From positions 930,001-994,000 of the forward strand of contig NZ_JAVIZX010000001.1 of assembly GCF_031453675.1 (NCBI RefSeq): a stretch of 64,000 bases of DNA, given 5' to 3'. A program made the translations under genes and the position numbers. Position 1 is the stretch's first letter, and each line of letters opens with the position of its first letter. Below are positions 56,350 through 64,000 of this stretch, piece by piece. This DNA is from Paracidovorax wautersii (GTDB taxonomy: Bacteria > Pseudomonadota > Gammaproteobacteria > Burkholderiales > Burkholderiaceae_C). The notes under the pieces were generated by a model, which was not told the DNA's origin, made no database searches, and was given only the letters and a program-made list of their open reading frames with translations.

Positions 56350-57903
56350 TTAGGCGAACGACTTCTTGAACGCGGCGATGGCTGCGGTCAGTTCGGCTTC
56401 AGCGTCCTTGTCCATGGCCTTGGCCTGTTCCAGCTTGGCCAGCAGAGCGGCGTGGCTGGTCTTCAGGAACTGGTGCAGGCCGTGTTCGAAGTCGAGCACC
56501 TTCTTCACTTCGATGTCGTCCATGAAGCCCTTGTTCACAGCGAACAGCGTGGCACCCATCAGCGAGATGGGCAGCGGGCTGTACTGTGCCTGCTTCAGCA
56601 GTTCGGTCACGCGGGCACCGCGGTCCAGCTGCTTGCGGGTGGCTTCGTCCAGGTCGGAAGCGAACTGCGCGAACGCAGCCAGTTCACGGTACTGGGCCAG
56701 GTCGGTACGGATACCGCCGGACAGGCTCTTGATGATCTTGGTCTGGGCAGCACCACCGACGCGCGACACCGAGATACCGGCGTTGATGGCGGGGCGGATA
56801 CCGGCGTTGAACAGGCTGGTTTCCAGGAAGATCTGGCCGTCGGTGATCGAGATCACGTTGGTCGGAACGAAAGCGGACACGTCGCCGGCTTGCGTTTCGA
56901 TGATCGGCAGTGCCGTCAGCGAACCCGTCTTGCCCTTGACTTCACCCTTGGTGAAGGCTTCGACGTAGTCGGCGTTCACGCGGGCGGCACGCTCCAGCAG
57001 ACGGCTGTGGAGATAGAACACGTCGCCGGGGTAGGCTTCGCGGCCTGGCGGGCGGCGCAGCAGCAGCGAGACCTGGCGGTAGGCCACGGCTTGCTTGGAC
57101 AGGTCGTCATACACGATCAGGGCGTCTTCGCCGCGGTCGCGGAAGTACTCGCCCATCGTGCAGCCGGAGTAGGCCGACACGTACTGCATGGCAGCCGATT
57201 CGGAAGCCGATGCGGCCACCACGATGGTGTATTCCATCGCGCCGGCTTGCTCCAGAGCGCGCACGACGTTCTTGATGGAGGATGCCTTCTGGCCGATCGC
57301 GACGTAGATACACGTCACGCCCTGGCCCTTCTGGGCAATGATGGCGTCGATGGCGACGGCCGTCTTGCCGGTCTGGCGGTCACCGATGATCAGCTCGCGC
57401 TGGCCACGGCCCACGGGCACCATCGAGTCGATGGACTTCAGGCCGGTCTGCAGCGGCTGGTCCACGGACTTGCGGGCGATCACGCCGGGGGCGACCTTTT
57501 CGATCACGTCCGTCAGCTTGGCGTTGATCGGGCCCTTGCCGTCGATCGGCTGGCCCAGGGCGTTCACCACGCGGCCCACCAGTTCGGGGCCCACGGGCAC
57601 TTCCAGAATGCGGCCCGTGCACTTGACGGTGTCGCCTTCGGAGATGTGCTCGTACTCGCCCAGAATCACGGCGCCGACGGAGTCGCGCTCGAGGTTCAGC
57701 GCCAGGCCGAAGGAGGCCTGGCCGTCCTTGGTGGCGGGGAATTCGAGCATTTCGCCCTGCATCACATCGGACAGGCCATGCACGCGCACGATACCGTCCG
57801 ACACGGACACCACGGTGCCCTGGTTGCGGATGTCGCTGCTCGCTGCCAGACCTTCGATGCGGCTCTTGATCAGTTCAGAAATTTCTGCGGGATTGAGTTG
57901 CAT
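56350..57903 (-). CDS. atpA: ATP synthase F1 alpha subunit
   Basis: The 517-residue non-catalytic nucleotide-binding subunit, with P-loop [13 protein letters not shown] and signature [17 protein letters not shown], plus the regulatory arginine-finger region. It sits 18 bp before atpG and 43 bp after atpH. Confidence 0.98.
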   Translation of the reverse strand: MQLNPAEISELIKSRIEGLAASSDIRNQGTVVSVSDGIVRVHGLSDVMQGEMLEFPATKDGQASFGLALNLERDSVGAVILGEYEHISEGDTVKCTGRILEVPVGPELVGRVVNALGQPIDGKGPINAKLTDVIEKVAPGVIARKSVDQPLQTGLKSIDSMVPVGRGQRELIIGDRQTGKTAVAIDAIIAQKGQGVTCIYVAIGQKASSIKNVVRALEQAGAMEYTIVVAASASESAAMQYVSAYSGCTMGEYFRDRGEDALIVYDDLSKQAVAYRQVSLLLRRPPGREAYPGDVFYLHSRLLERAARVNADYVEAFTKGEVKGKTGSLTALPIIETQAGDVSAFVPTNVISITDGQIFLETSLFNAGIRPAINAGISVSRVGGAAQTKIIKSLSGGIRTDLAQYRELAAFAQFASDLDEATRKQLDRGARVTELLKQAQYSPLPISLMGATLFAVNKGFMDDIEVKKVLDFEHGLHQFLKTSHAALLAKLEQAKAMDKDAEAELTAAIAAFKKSFA

Positions 57904-57946
57904 GACTCTTTCCTTCTTTCTTTGGTTAGCCGAAACCCCAACGCCG

Positions 57947-58489
57947 TCAGGCGGTGAGGGCCGCTTTCATTTGTTCCAGACGGGCCTTGACCGAAGTGTC
58001 CAGCACCTCGTCGCCCACCACTACGCGAATGCCGCCGATCAGGGATTCATCCTGCTGTACCGAGACATTCAGCTTGCGGCCGAAGCGCTTCTCCAGCGCT
58101 GCGTCCAGACCAGCGAGCGCGGCGGTGTCCATCGGGAAGGCACTGAACACCACGGCATCCGAAGAACCGTTGCGCTGGTTGACGAGGGCACGGAACTGCG
58201 CCGCCACTTCGGGCAGGGCTTCCACGCGGCCGTTGTCGATGATCACGCGCAGGAAATTGCGTGCGGCATCCGGCAGCGGGGCGCGAACGACACCGGCGAT
58301 GACCTCGAACACCTGGTCGGAGGTCACCTTGGGGTTGTCCGCGAGCTGGCGCAGCTGCGGGTTGGCGGCAATCGCCGCCACTTCTTCCACCCAGGCGACG
58401 GTGCCATTCAGGTCGGCGCCCGACTGGGCGGCGCTGGCCTTGAACAGGGCTTCCGCGTAAGGGCGGGCAATGGTGGCGAGTTCTGCCAT
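57947..58489 (-). CDS. atpH: ATP synthase F1 delta subunit
   Basis: The 180-residue peripheral-stalk cap. It has the N-terminal six-helix bundle ([19 protein letters not shown]) and the C-terminal conserved [20 protein letters not shown]. Confidence 0.97.
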   Translation of the reverse strand: MAELATIARPYAEALFKASAAQSGADLNGTVAWVEEVAAIAANPQLRQLADNPKVTSDQVFEVIAGVVRAPLPDAARNFLRVIIDNGRVEALPEVAAQFRALVNQRNGSSDAVVFSAFPMDTAALAGLDAALEKRFGRKLNVSVQQDESLIGGIRVVVGDEVLDTSVKARLEQMKAALTA

Positions 58490-58502
58490 GTTGCGTCGCT
58501 CC

Positions 58503-58973
58503 TTACAGCTCGGTCTTCAGGCGGTTCAGCAGATCCGCATGGACGCCGGCATTGACTTCCTTGCGGAGGATCTGCTCGGCACCCTTGACGGCCAGTGCGG
58601 CCACCTGCTCGCGCAGGGCTTCGCGGGCCTGGATCGTCTGCTGTTCGGCGTCGGCACGGGCTGCAGCGATGATCTTGTTGCCTTCTTCGGTCGCGCGGGC
58701 CTTGGCCTCTTCGATGATGGCCTGAGCGCGGCGATCGGCGTCCGCAATACGCGATGCCGTTTCGTTGCGCGTCTGGGCCAGTTCCTTCTCGACGCGCTGG
58801 TTCACAGCGGTCAGTTCGGACTTGGCACGGTCGGCAGCAGCGAGGCCATCGGCGATTTTCTGGGCTCGCTCATCCAGCGCCTTCGCGATCGGGGGCCACA
58901 CGAACTTCATCGTGAACAGCACCAGGATCAGAAAGACGATGGCCTGAACGAACAGGGTCGCGTTGATACTCAC
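58503..58973 (-). CDS. atpF: ATP synthase Fo b subunit
   Basis: The 156-residue peripheral stalk: one N-terminal membrane helix ([20 protein letters not shown]) followed by a long charged coiled coil ending in the delta-binding region. It lies 13 bp before atpH. Confidence 0.97.
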   Translation of the reverse strand: MSINATLFVQAIVFLILVLFTMKFVWPPIAKALDERAQKIADGLAAADRAKSELTAVNQRVEKELAQTRNETASRIADADRRAQAIIEEAKARATEEGNKIIAAARADAEQQTIQAREALREQVAALAVKGAEQILRKEVNAGVHADLLNRLKTEL

Positions 58974-59007
58974 GGCAACACCTTTCTAGTTGGGCGTTGA
59001 ACGGAGC

Positions 59008-59307
<300 letters not shown>

Positions 59308-60186
59308 TCAGTGAGCTTCATGCGCCTGGCCGAGGTAGATCAGCGCAAGCATCATGAAAATGAAGGCCTGCAGGGTGATCACCAGGATGTGGAAGATCGC
59401 CCAGATAGAGCCCGCAATGATGTGCCCCACGGGGAGCAACACACCGGAAAGCGACATGGCAGCAGCACCACCCATCAGGGCAATCAGCATGAACACCAAC
59501 TCACCAGCGTACATGTTGCCGAACAGTCGCATGCCGTGCGACACCGTCTTGGCAACGTATTCAATGATCTGCATGAGCAGATTGACCACGCCCAGGATCA
59601 GGGCGAAGAAAGGATTCTTGCTGGTGCCGAAGGGAGCGGACACCAGTTCATGCGCCCAGCCGCCCAGACCCTTGATCTTGACGCTGTAGTACAGGCACAG
59701 CACCAGCACGGCGAAGGACAGGCCCAGCGTGGTGGACAGGTCGGCCGTGGGCACGACGCGCAGATAGGCGTGGTGCGGGTCGTGGCCGGCAGCACCGTAG
59801 ATCTGCGCCCAGATGGCGGGCAGCAGGTCGACCGGCAGCATGTCCATGGCGTTCATCAGGAAGATCCAGACGAACACGGTCAGGGCCAGCGGGGCGATGA
59901 ACTTGCGGCTCTCGGCGTTGTGGATGTTGGCCTTGGCCTGGTTGTCCACCATCTCGACGAGGATCTCGACCGCGGCCTGGAAGCGGCCCGGCACGCCGGA
60001 GGTGGCCTTGCGGGCGCACAGCCAGAACACGAAAAGTGCCAGCACGCCGAGAACCAAACCGACCACGACGGAGTCAATGTTCACCACGGAGAAATCGACG
60101 ATGGACTTCTGCTTGATGTTCTGGAGATGCTGCAAGTGGTGAACGATGTATTCACTGGCAGTCGGGGCATGCGCTTCTGCGGCCAT
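59308..60186 (-). CDS. atpB: ATP synthase Fo a subunit
   Basis: The 292-residue proton-channel subunit with five to six helices. The essential arginine is in SHGMRLFGNMYAGELVFML, and the conserved FAVLVLCLYYSVKIKGLGG lies before it. The long N-terminus is typical of beta-proteobacteria. Confidence 0.97.
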   Translation of the reverse strand: MAAEAHAPTASEYIVHHLQHLQNIKQKSIVDFSVVNIDSVVVGLVLGVLALFVFWLCARKATSGVPGRFQAAVEILVEMVDNQAKANIHNAESRKFIAPLALTVFVWIFLMNAMDMLPVDLLPAIWAQIYGAAGHDPHHAYLRVVPTADLSTTLGLSFAVLVLCLYYSVKIKGLGGWAHELVSAPFGTSKNPFFALILGVVNLLMQIIEYVAKTVSHGMRLFGNMYAGELVFMLIALMGGAAAMSLSGVLLPVGHIIAGSIWAIFHILVITLQAFIFMMLALIYLGQAHEAH

Positions 60187-60208
60187 CGGACAACTCTTCT
60201 CTCAAATA

Positions 60209-60676
60209 TCAAACCGGTTTGCGAACACCGGGCCGCGCCAGGAGCGCGATCCAGTACGTTTTCATCGTCACCACCATGCCGACCAGCAACGCCAGCCAGC
60301 TCAGGCCCGGCAACAGCCGGGGCGCCGCCGCCAGCATGGCAACGGTCAAAACAATCTTGGCCAACTCCCAACCGAACAGACTCGCCATCGCAGCGCCTGC
60401 AGACCCTTGCTGGCGTGCCATGCCCCGCGCAAACAGCGCGGCGGGCAGCACGACGGAGAAGGCGCCATAGGCGGCAGACACACCCAGATGCGGCTTGCCG
60501 GACACCAGCCACACCACCAGGGAGACCAGGGCACCTACCAGAGCCTGGAACCACACGATGCGCCAGATAGACACGTTCGGGTGGCGTTGCCGCCACTGCT
60601 GAGCCTCTTCGGCGGTCAGGGGCTTGAAGTCGGAATCTCCGGCCTCAGTTTCGGTCTCGGGTGCGATTGTTTTCAT
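60209..60676 (-). CDS. atpI: ATP synthase I subunit
   Basis: A 155-residue assembly or ion-supply protein with four helices (for example VWFQALVGALVSLVVWLVSG) and an N-terminal hydrophilic tail. It is the first gene of atpIBEFHAGDC, 22 bp before atpB. Confidence 0.92.
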   Translation of the reverse strand: MKTIAPETETEAGDSDFKPLTAEEAQQWRQRHPNVSIWRIVWFQALVGALVSLVVWLVSGKPHLGVSAAYGAFSVVLPAALFARGMARQQGSAGAAMASLFGWELAKIVLTVAMLAAAPRLLPGLSWLALLVGMVVTMKTYWIALLARPGVRKPV

Positions 60677-60726
60677 TTTTGAATGACGCCCGCGTTACAG
60701 ACCGGAACTTTCACAAAGCCCCTGAT

Positions 60727-60757
60727 TATAAGTAAAAACCGACAGGGCTCCGCAATC
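60727..60757 (-). promoter_or_regulatory. sigma-70-like promoter of the atp operon
   Basis: On the minus strand TTGCGG (60757-60752), a 19-bp spacer and a consensus TATAAT (60732-60727) lie 50 bp upstream of atpI. The spacer is 2 bp longer than ideal. Confidence 0.5.
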
Positions 60758-60952
60758 TCCTGCGTGTCACGGGCATTCGCAGCGCTGGGCGCAACCGCCT
60801 TCAGCCTGGGGGGGACGCAGAGCGCAGATGACGCACGGCGCCACACCGGCAATGTGACGCAGAGCGCAGTTTGCCTTGGTTCGCACCGGAGCCGTCAGCA
60901 ATCCCCCACAATCGCACGGCTACTGCGCCGTGCGCGGACTCGAAAGCCACAG

Positions 60953-61258
60953 ATGACGACACCCTCCACCCCCGCTGCCGGCGACGCCGCCGACTCCCGC
61001 AAGGACTCGTTGATCGAGTACCCGTCCCTGTTCCCGATCAAGGTGATGGGCGCCAAGGTCGACGGCTTCGTGCACGCCGTGACCGATCTCGCGCGCCAGT
61101 TCGACCCGGGCTTCGATGCCTCGACCATCGAACTGCGCGACAGCCGTGCCGGCAACTACCTCGGCGTGACCATCACCGTCACCGCCACCAGCCGCGAGCA
61201 ACTCGATGACCTGTACCGGGCGCTGTCTTCGCACCCGCTGGTCAAGGTCGTGCTCTGA
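60953..61258 (+). CDS. DUF493 family protein (YbeD-like)
   Basis: A 101-residue ferredoxin-like fold protein, [20 protein letters not shown] to [10 protein letters not shown]. In many proteobacteria it sits directly before lipB, as here (14-bp gap), which suggests a link to lipoate metabolism. Confidence 0.92.
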   Translation: MTTPSTPAAGDAADSRKDSLIEYPSLFPIKVMGAKVDGFVHAVTDLARQFDPGFDASTIELRDSRAGNYLGVTITVTATSREQLDDLYRALSSHPLVKVVL

Positions 61259-61272
61259 TCGAGAGCGCGGCA

Positions 61273-61971
61273 GTGCAACTGCGCAACCTCGGCCGCGTGG
61301 ACTATGGCGCGACGCTGCATGCCATGCAGCGCTTCACCGACGAGCGGGCTGTCGACACGCCTGACGAGCTGTGGATTTGCGAGCACGCAGCCGTTTACAC
61401 GCAGGGCATTTCCGGCAATAGCGATCACGTTCTCAACCCGGGGAGCATTCCGGTGGCGGCCACCAACCGTGGGGGGCAGGTCACGTTCCACGGCCCGGGG
61501 CAGGTCGTCTGCTACCCGCTGATCGACCTGCGGCGCGCCGGCTACTTCGTCAAGGAGTACGTGTTTCGCATCGAAGAGGCCGTGATCCGCACGCTCATGC
61601 ATTTCGGCGTGACGGGCCACCGTGTGGGCGGGGCGCCAGGCATCTACGTGCGCCTGGACGATCCCGCCAGCCACGCGCTGCTGCCGCAGCGCCCGCGCAA
61701 GGCCTCCGGCGATGGCCCCACGGCCCCGGTAGCGCCCGATTTCTCCGGCCTGGGCAAGATCGCCGCGCTGGGCATCAAGGTGAGCCGGCATTGCACGTAC
61801 CACGGCGTCGCCCTGAACGTGGACATGGACCTGGAACCTTATTCGCGCATCAACCCTTGCGGCTACGCAGAGCTGCAGACGGTGGACCTTTCTACAATCG
61901 GGGTCCAAACCACTTGGGATGAGGCTGCTGCGGTGCTGGGCCACCAGCTTTCCATCCGCCTCGCACCCTGA
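61273..61971 (+). CDS. lipB: octanoyl-ACP:protein N-octanoyltransferase
   Basis: A 232-residue enzyme moving octanoate from ACP to lipoyl domains, the first step of de novo lipoate synthesis. [20 protein letters not shown], catalytic Lys in [13 protein letters not shown] and catalytic Cys in INPCGY are present. Start codon is GTG. Residues about 140-160 ([20 protein letters not shown]) form an insertion typical of Comamonadaceae members. Confidence 0.95.
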   Translation: MQLRNLGRVDYGATLHAMQRFTDERAVDTPDELWICEHAAVYTQGISGNSDHVLNPGSIPVAATNRGGQVTFHGPGQVVCYPLIDLRRAGYFVKEYVFRIEEAVIRTLMHFGVTGHRVGGAPGIYVRLDDPASHALLPQRPRKASGDGPTAPVAPDFSGLGKIAALGIKVSRHCTYHGVALNVDMDLEPYSRINPCGYAELQTVDLSTIGVQTTWDEAAAVLGHQLSIRLAP

Positions 61972-61985
61972 TCCTCCCAAACAGC

Positions 61986-62984
61986 ATGAGCACTTCCGAA
62001 GTCGTCCGCGAAGCCCAGTCCACCGGGGCTTACAACCCGCTCGCCAAGCAGAAGGCCGCGGCCAAGCTGTCGCGCATTCCGATCAAGGTCGAGCAAGGCG
62101 AAGTGCTCAAGAAGCCCGAGTGGATCCGCGTCAAAGCCGGCTCGCCCACCACGCGCTTCTACGAGATCAAGGAAATCCTGCGCGAGCACAAGCTGCACAC
62201 GGTGTGCGAAGAGGCCTCGTGCCCCAACATCGGCGAGTGCTTCGGCAAGGGCACTGCCACGTTCATGATCATGGGCGACAAGTGCACGCGCCGCTGCCCG
62301 TTCTGCGACGTGGGCCACGGCCGCCCCGACCCACTGAACAAGGACGAGCCGCTGAACCTGGCGCGCACCATCGCCGCGCTCAAGCTCAAGTACGTGGTGA
62401 TCACCAGCGTGGACCGCGACGATCTGCGCGATGGCGGCAGCGGCCACTTCGTCGAATGCATCGAGAACATCCGCGCCCTTTCGCCCGCCACGCAGATCGA
62501 GATCCTGGTGCCCGACTTCCGCGGCCGCGACGACCGCGCGCTCGAGATCCTGAAGTCTGCGCCGCCCGATGTGATGAACCACAACCTGGAGACCGCGCCG
62601 CGCCTGTACAAGGAAGCGCGCCCGGGATCGGACTACCAGTTCAGCCTGAACCTGCTCAAGAAGTTCAAGGCGCTGCACCCCGGCGTGCCGACCAAGAGCG
62701 GCATCATGGTCGGCCTGGGCGAGACGGACGAAGAGATCCTGCAGGTGATGCGCGACATGCGCGCGCACGACATCGACATGCTGACCATCGGCCAGTACCT
62801 GGCGCCCTCCAACAGCCACCTGCCCGTGCGCCGCTACGTGCACCCGGACACCTTCAAGATGTACGAGGAAGAGGCCTACAAGATGGGCTTCACGCACGCC
62901 GCCGTGGGCGCGATGGTGCGGTCCAGCTACCACGCGGACCAGCAGGCGCACGCAGCCGGCGTCTGTGTCGAGAACTCGAAGTAA
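61986..62984 (+). CDS. lipA: lipoyl synthase
   Basis: A 332-residue radical-SAM enzyme inserting two sulfurs into octanoyl chains. The auxiliary cluster is C74, C79 and C85 ([12 protein letters not shown]); the radical-SAM cluster is C100, C104 and C107 (CTRRCPFC). [15 protein letters not shown], near the C-terminus, is where beta-proteobacterial LipA usually ends. Here six extra residues (CVENSK) and the stop codon come from sequence that looks like a transposon end. All catalytic residues lie upstream, so the enzyme should work. Confidence 0.96.
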   Translation: MSTSEVVREAQSTGAYNPLAKQKAAAKLSRIPIKVEQGEVLKKPEWIRVKAGSPTTRFYEIKEILREHKLHTVCEEASCPNIGECFGKGTATFMIMGDKCTRRCPFCDVGHGRPDPLNKDEPLNLARTIAALKLKYVVITSVDRDDLRDGGSGHFVECIENIRALSPATQIEILVPDFRGRDDRALEILKSAPPDVMNHNLETAPRLYKEARPGSDYQFSLNLLKKFKALHPGVPTKSGIMVGLGETDEEILQVMRDMRAHDIDMLTIGQYLAPSNSHLPVRRYVHPDTFKMYEEEAYKMGFTHAAVGAMVRSSYHADQQAHAAGVCVENSK

Positions 62985-63035
62985 ACGAGAAAATATCGAA
63001 GTAGTTGCGAAATTATCGGAGTGATGCGAAAAAAG
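62966..63035. mobile_element. putative left boundary of a Tn7-like element (end repeats)
   Basis: TGTCGAGAAC at 62966 resembles the TGT-starting ends of Tn7-like transposons. Three repeats follow with an exact 20-bp period: TCGAAGTAAACGAGAAAATA (62976), TCGAAGTAGTTGCGAAATTA (62996) and TCGGAGTGATGCGAAAAAAG (63016). Such repeats are the expected form of TnsB-binding sites. GC content drops from here on. The other end is outside the window. Confidence 0.45.
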
Positions 63036-63049
63036 TGATCTGGTGACCT

Positions 63050-64000
63050 GTGCTTGAACTTACGAGGCCTGCGACATTGCATCAGGGCGCAACGGACCCT
63101 GTGCTGCAAATCAGTGCATTTCCAACCGGTAGGGACATCTGGCGTGTTGACTGGTTCGGTCCCATTGCGTTTCCAAATCGAATGGAGCGCAAAAAGCACC
63201 CATCGGTGTTGGTGTATCTCTCGAAAGTGATTGCGCCATCTGCTCTGGAGGAACAGGGCCGCTTGCTCCTGCCAAGCTGCACTCTGCCAGCGCATCAACA
63301 GGCCAAAAGATGGGTCAGCGTTGGTACGACATTGCTATTGCGAATAGGTGATCTTTGGCAGGACCAGACACTTATCGGACGCCCGGTTTATGACGAAGCA
63401 ACGCTCACCGACGTCACCATCGATCGTGAACATGCCAGTCTCACAAAGGCGGGGCTCAGCTTCGAAGACGGCAGCTTCCTACTGCCACTTTCCCATCACC
63501 CCTGGCACCTAAACAATACGCACTCTTACTGCGTTAACGTCAAGCTGCCAGATGGCCGAAGCTTGGTCGTGCCATGCATGGAATTGGTACGGTTCTACTT
63601 CGGCTCATCTAGCGAACTCATCTCACGCCTTTTCGCTCCACCGCTGACAAGAAGCCGCTTGTACGACAAGTGCTACACGTCGTCAAAAGGCCGGATGAAT
63701 CTAGAGTTGGCAGAGCGCATTCCATCGGCGAGTGCTGAAGACATTGGACGAATCGCCGGAAGCGACTTCGCATGGCGTGCTGCGGCGCTTGTTACATCGT
63801 CATGCCTTAAAGCTTCAGCAGCTGGCCGAGACATCTACCCCCAGACAGTCTTCCCGTTTGAAGGCAACACGACACTCAAAGTAATTGGGAAATGGCTACC
63901 ACGCGGCGACGTCGAGCAAGGCACTTTTCTTGCCTATCAAATTCTGAGCTGCAGTCACCCATTTCCCTTTCAGTCGCTTCACTTCAAACGAAATCAGGGC
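63050..64000 (+). CDS. unidentified protein at island edge, weakly TnsE-like (partial)
   Basis: An uninterrupted frame of 317 codons from GTG 63050 (GGTGA 5 bp upstream) to the window end. Codon use (TCA, CTA, ATA, AGC mixed) is unlike the GC-rich neighbours, which suggests transfer. I see GRDIWRVDWFGPIAFPNRME near the start and VPCMELVRFYFGSSSELISR near residue 185. These two blocks resemble, from memory, TnsE segments (WRIFVWFNP and IPQLELARSLF) in the same order; TnsE is the Tn7 target selector for replicating DNA. This is a weak match and could be wrong; otherwise the protein is unknown. No signal peptide or helices are seen. Confidence 0.65.
   Translation, partial: MLELTRPATLHQGATDPVLQISAFPTGRDIWRVDWFGPIAFPNRMERKKHPSVLVYLSKVIAPSALEEQGRLLLPSCTLPAHQQAKRWVSVGTTLLLRIGDLWQDQTLIGRPVYDEATLTDVTIDREHASLTKAGLSFEDGSFLLPLSHHPWHLNNTHSYCVNVKLPDGRSLVVPCMELVRFYFGSSSELISRLFAPPLTRSRLYDKCYTSSKGRMNLELAERIPSASAEDIGRIAGSDFAWRAAALVTSSCLKASAAGRDIYPQTVFPFEGNTTLKVIGKWLPRGDVEQGTFLAYQILSCSHPFPFQSLHFKRNQG

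Noticed and set aside
63050..64000. Identity of the right-edge protein as the TnsA endonuclease
   Set aside because: Its length and the absence of the E/D/QxK nuclease pattern do not fit TnsA. The weak resemblance is to TnsE instead.

Overview
The window is GC-rich, tightly packed chromosome from a beta-proteobacterium. Gene content, protein sequences and intergenic repeats all fit the family Comamonadaceae, most likely Acidovorax or a close relative. Most of it is ordinary core and accessory chromosome. The last kilobase is visibly less GC-rich and looks like the edge of an acquired element.

Left part (1-12.5 kb): an RNA methyltransferase with an in-frame, repeat-like stretch; a Cache-type chemoreceptor; a Rid-family protein; TspO; the lptA-lptB-rpoN cluster; dsbA; a SPOR-domain protein and argS; a small PsiF protein; and a DUF2214 membrane protein. 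From 12.5 to 16.8 kb lies an iron-signalling set: Fur box, FecI-like sigma factor, FecR-like regulator and a TonB-dependent receptor whose frame is broken twice. From 17 to 22.4 kb is dctA, divergent from a hybrid sensor kinase, followed by a LuxR-type response regulator. From 22.5 to 25.5 kb are a DUF3016 lipoprotein and a LysR regulator. Two short inverted-repeat elements of MITE type also lie here: one sits at the lysR stop codon, and the other splits a DUF4124 gene with a 3-bp target duplication.

Middle part (25.7-40.7 kb): malate synthase G, a second chemoreceptor, small proteins (CWC, tautomerase), an MFS exporter and a YafJ-type amidotransferase. Then comes a coherent lipid-stress module built around an ECF11/RpoE-type sigma factor and a ChrR-type zinc/cupin anti-sigma factor. 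The target genes lie on both sides: CFA-like methyltransferase, DUF1295 and DUF2177 on one side; FAD oxidoreductase, DUF1365 and a second CFA synthase on the other. Three promoters (33284-33310, 37074-37100, 37117-37143) share one motif, so I infer a single autoregulated regulon, probably the singlet-oxygen or fatty-acid-modification response known from alpha-proteobacteria.

Right part (40.7-63 kb): tRNA-Arg(CCG); a TetR-controlled tripartite RND efflux operon with a palindromic operator; a cytochrome c5; a hydrolase; an NTF2-like protein; a LemA/TPM cluster; the complete F1Fo ATP synthase operon atpIBEFHAGDC; then DUF493, lipB and lipA.

At 62966 a TGTCGAG sequence and three 20-bp-period repeats overlap the end of lipA and supply its stop codon. 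An unrecognised, lower-GC gene with weak TnsE-like features follows and runs off the window. I read this as the end of a Tn7-like element, which is the most interesting untested lead here. Several families of dispersed short repeats also occur. One copy encodes most of the signal peptide of the TPM-domain protein at 51742.
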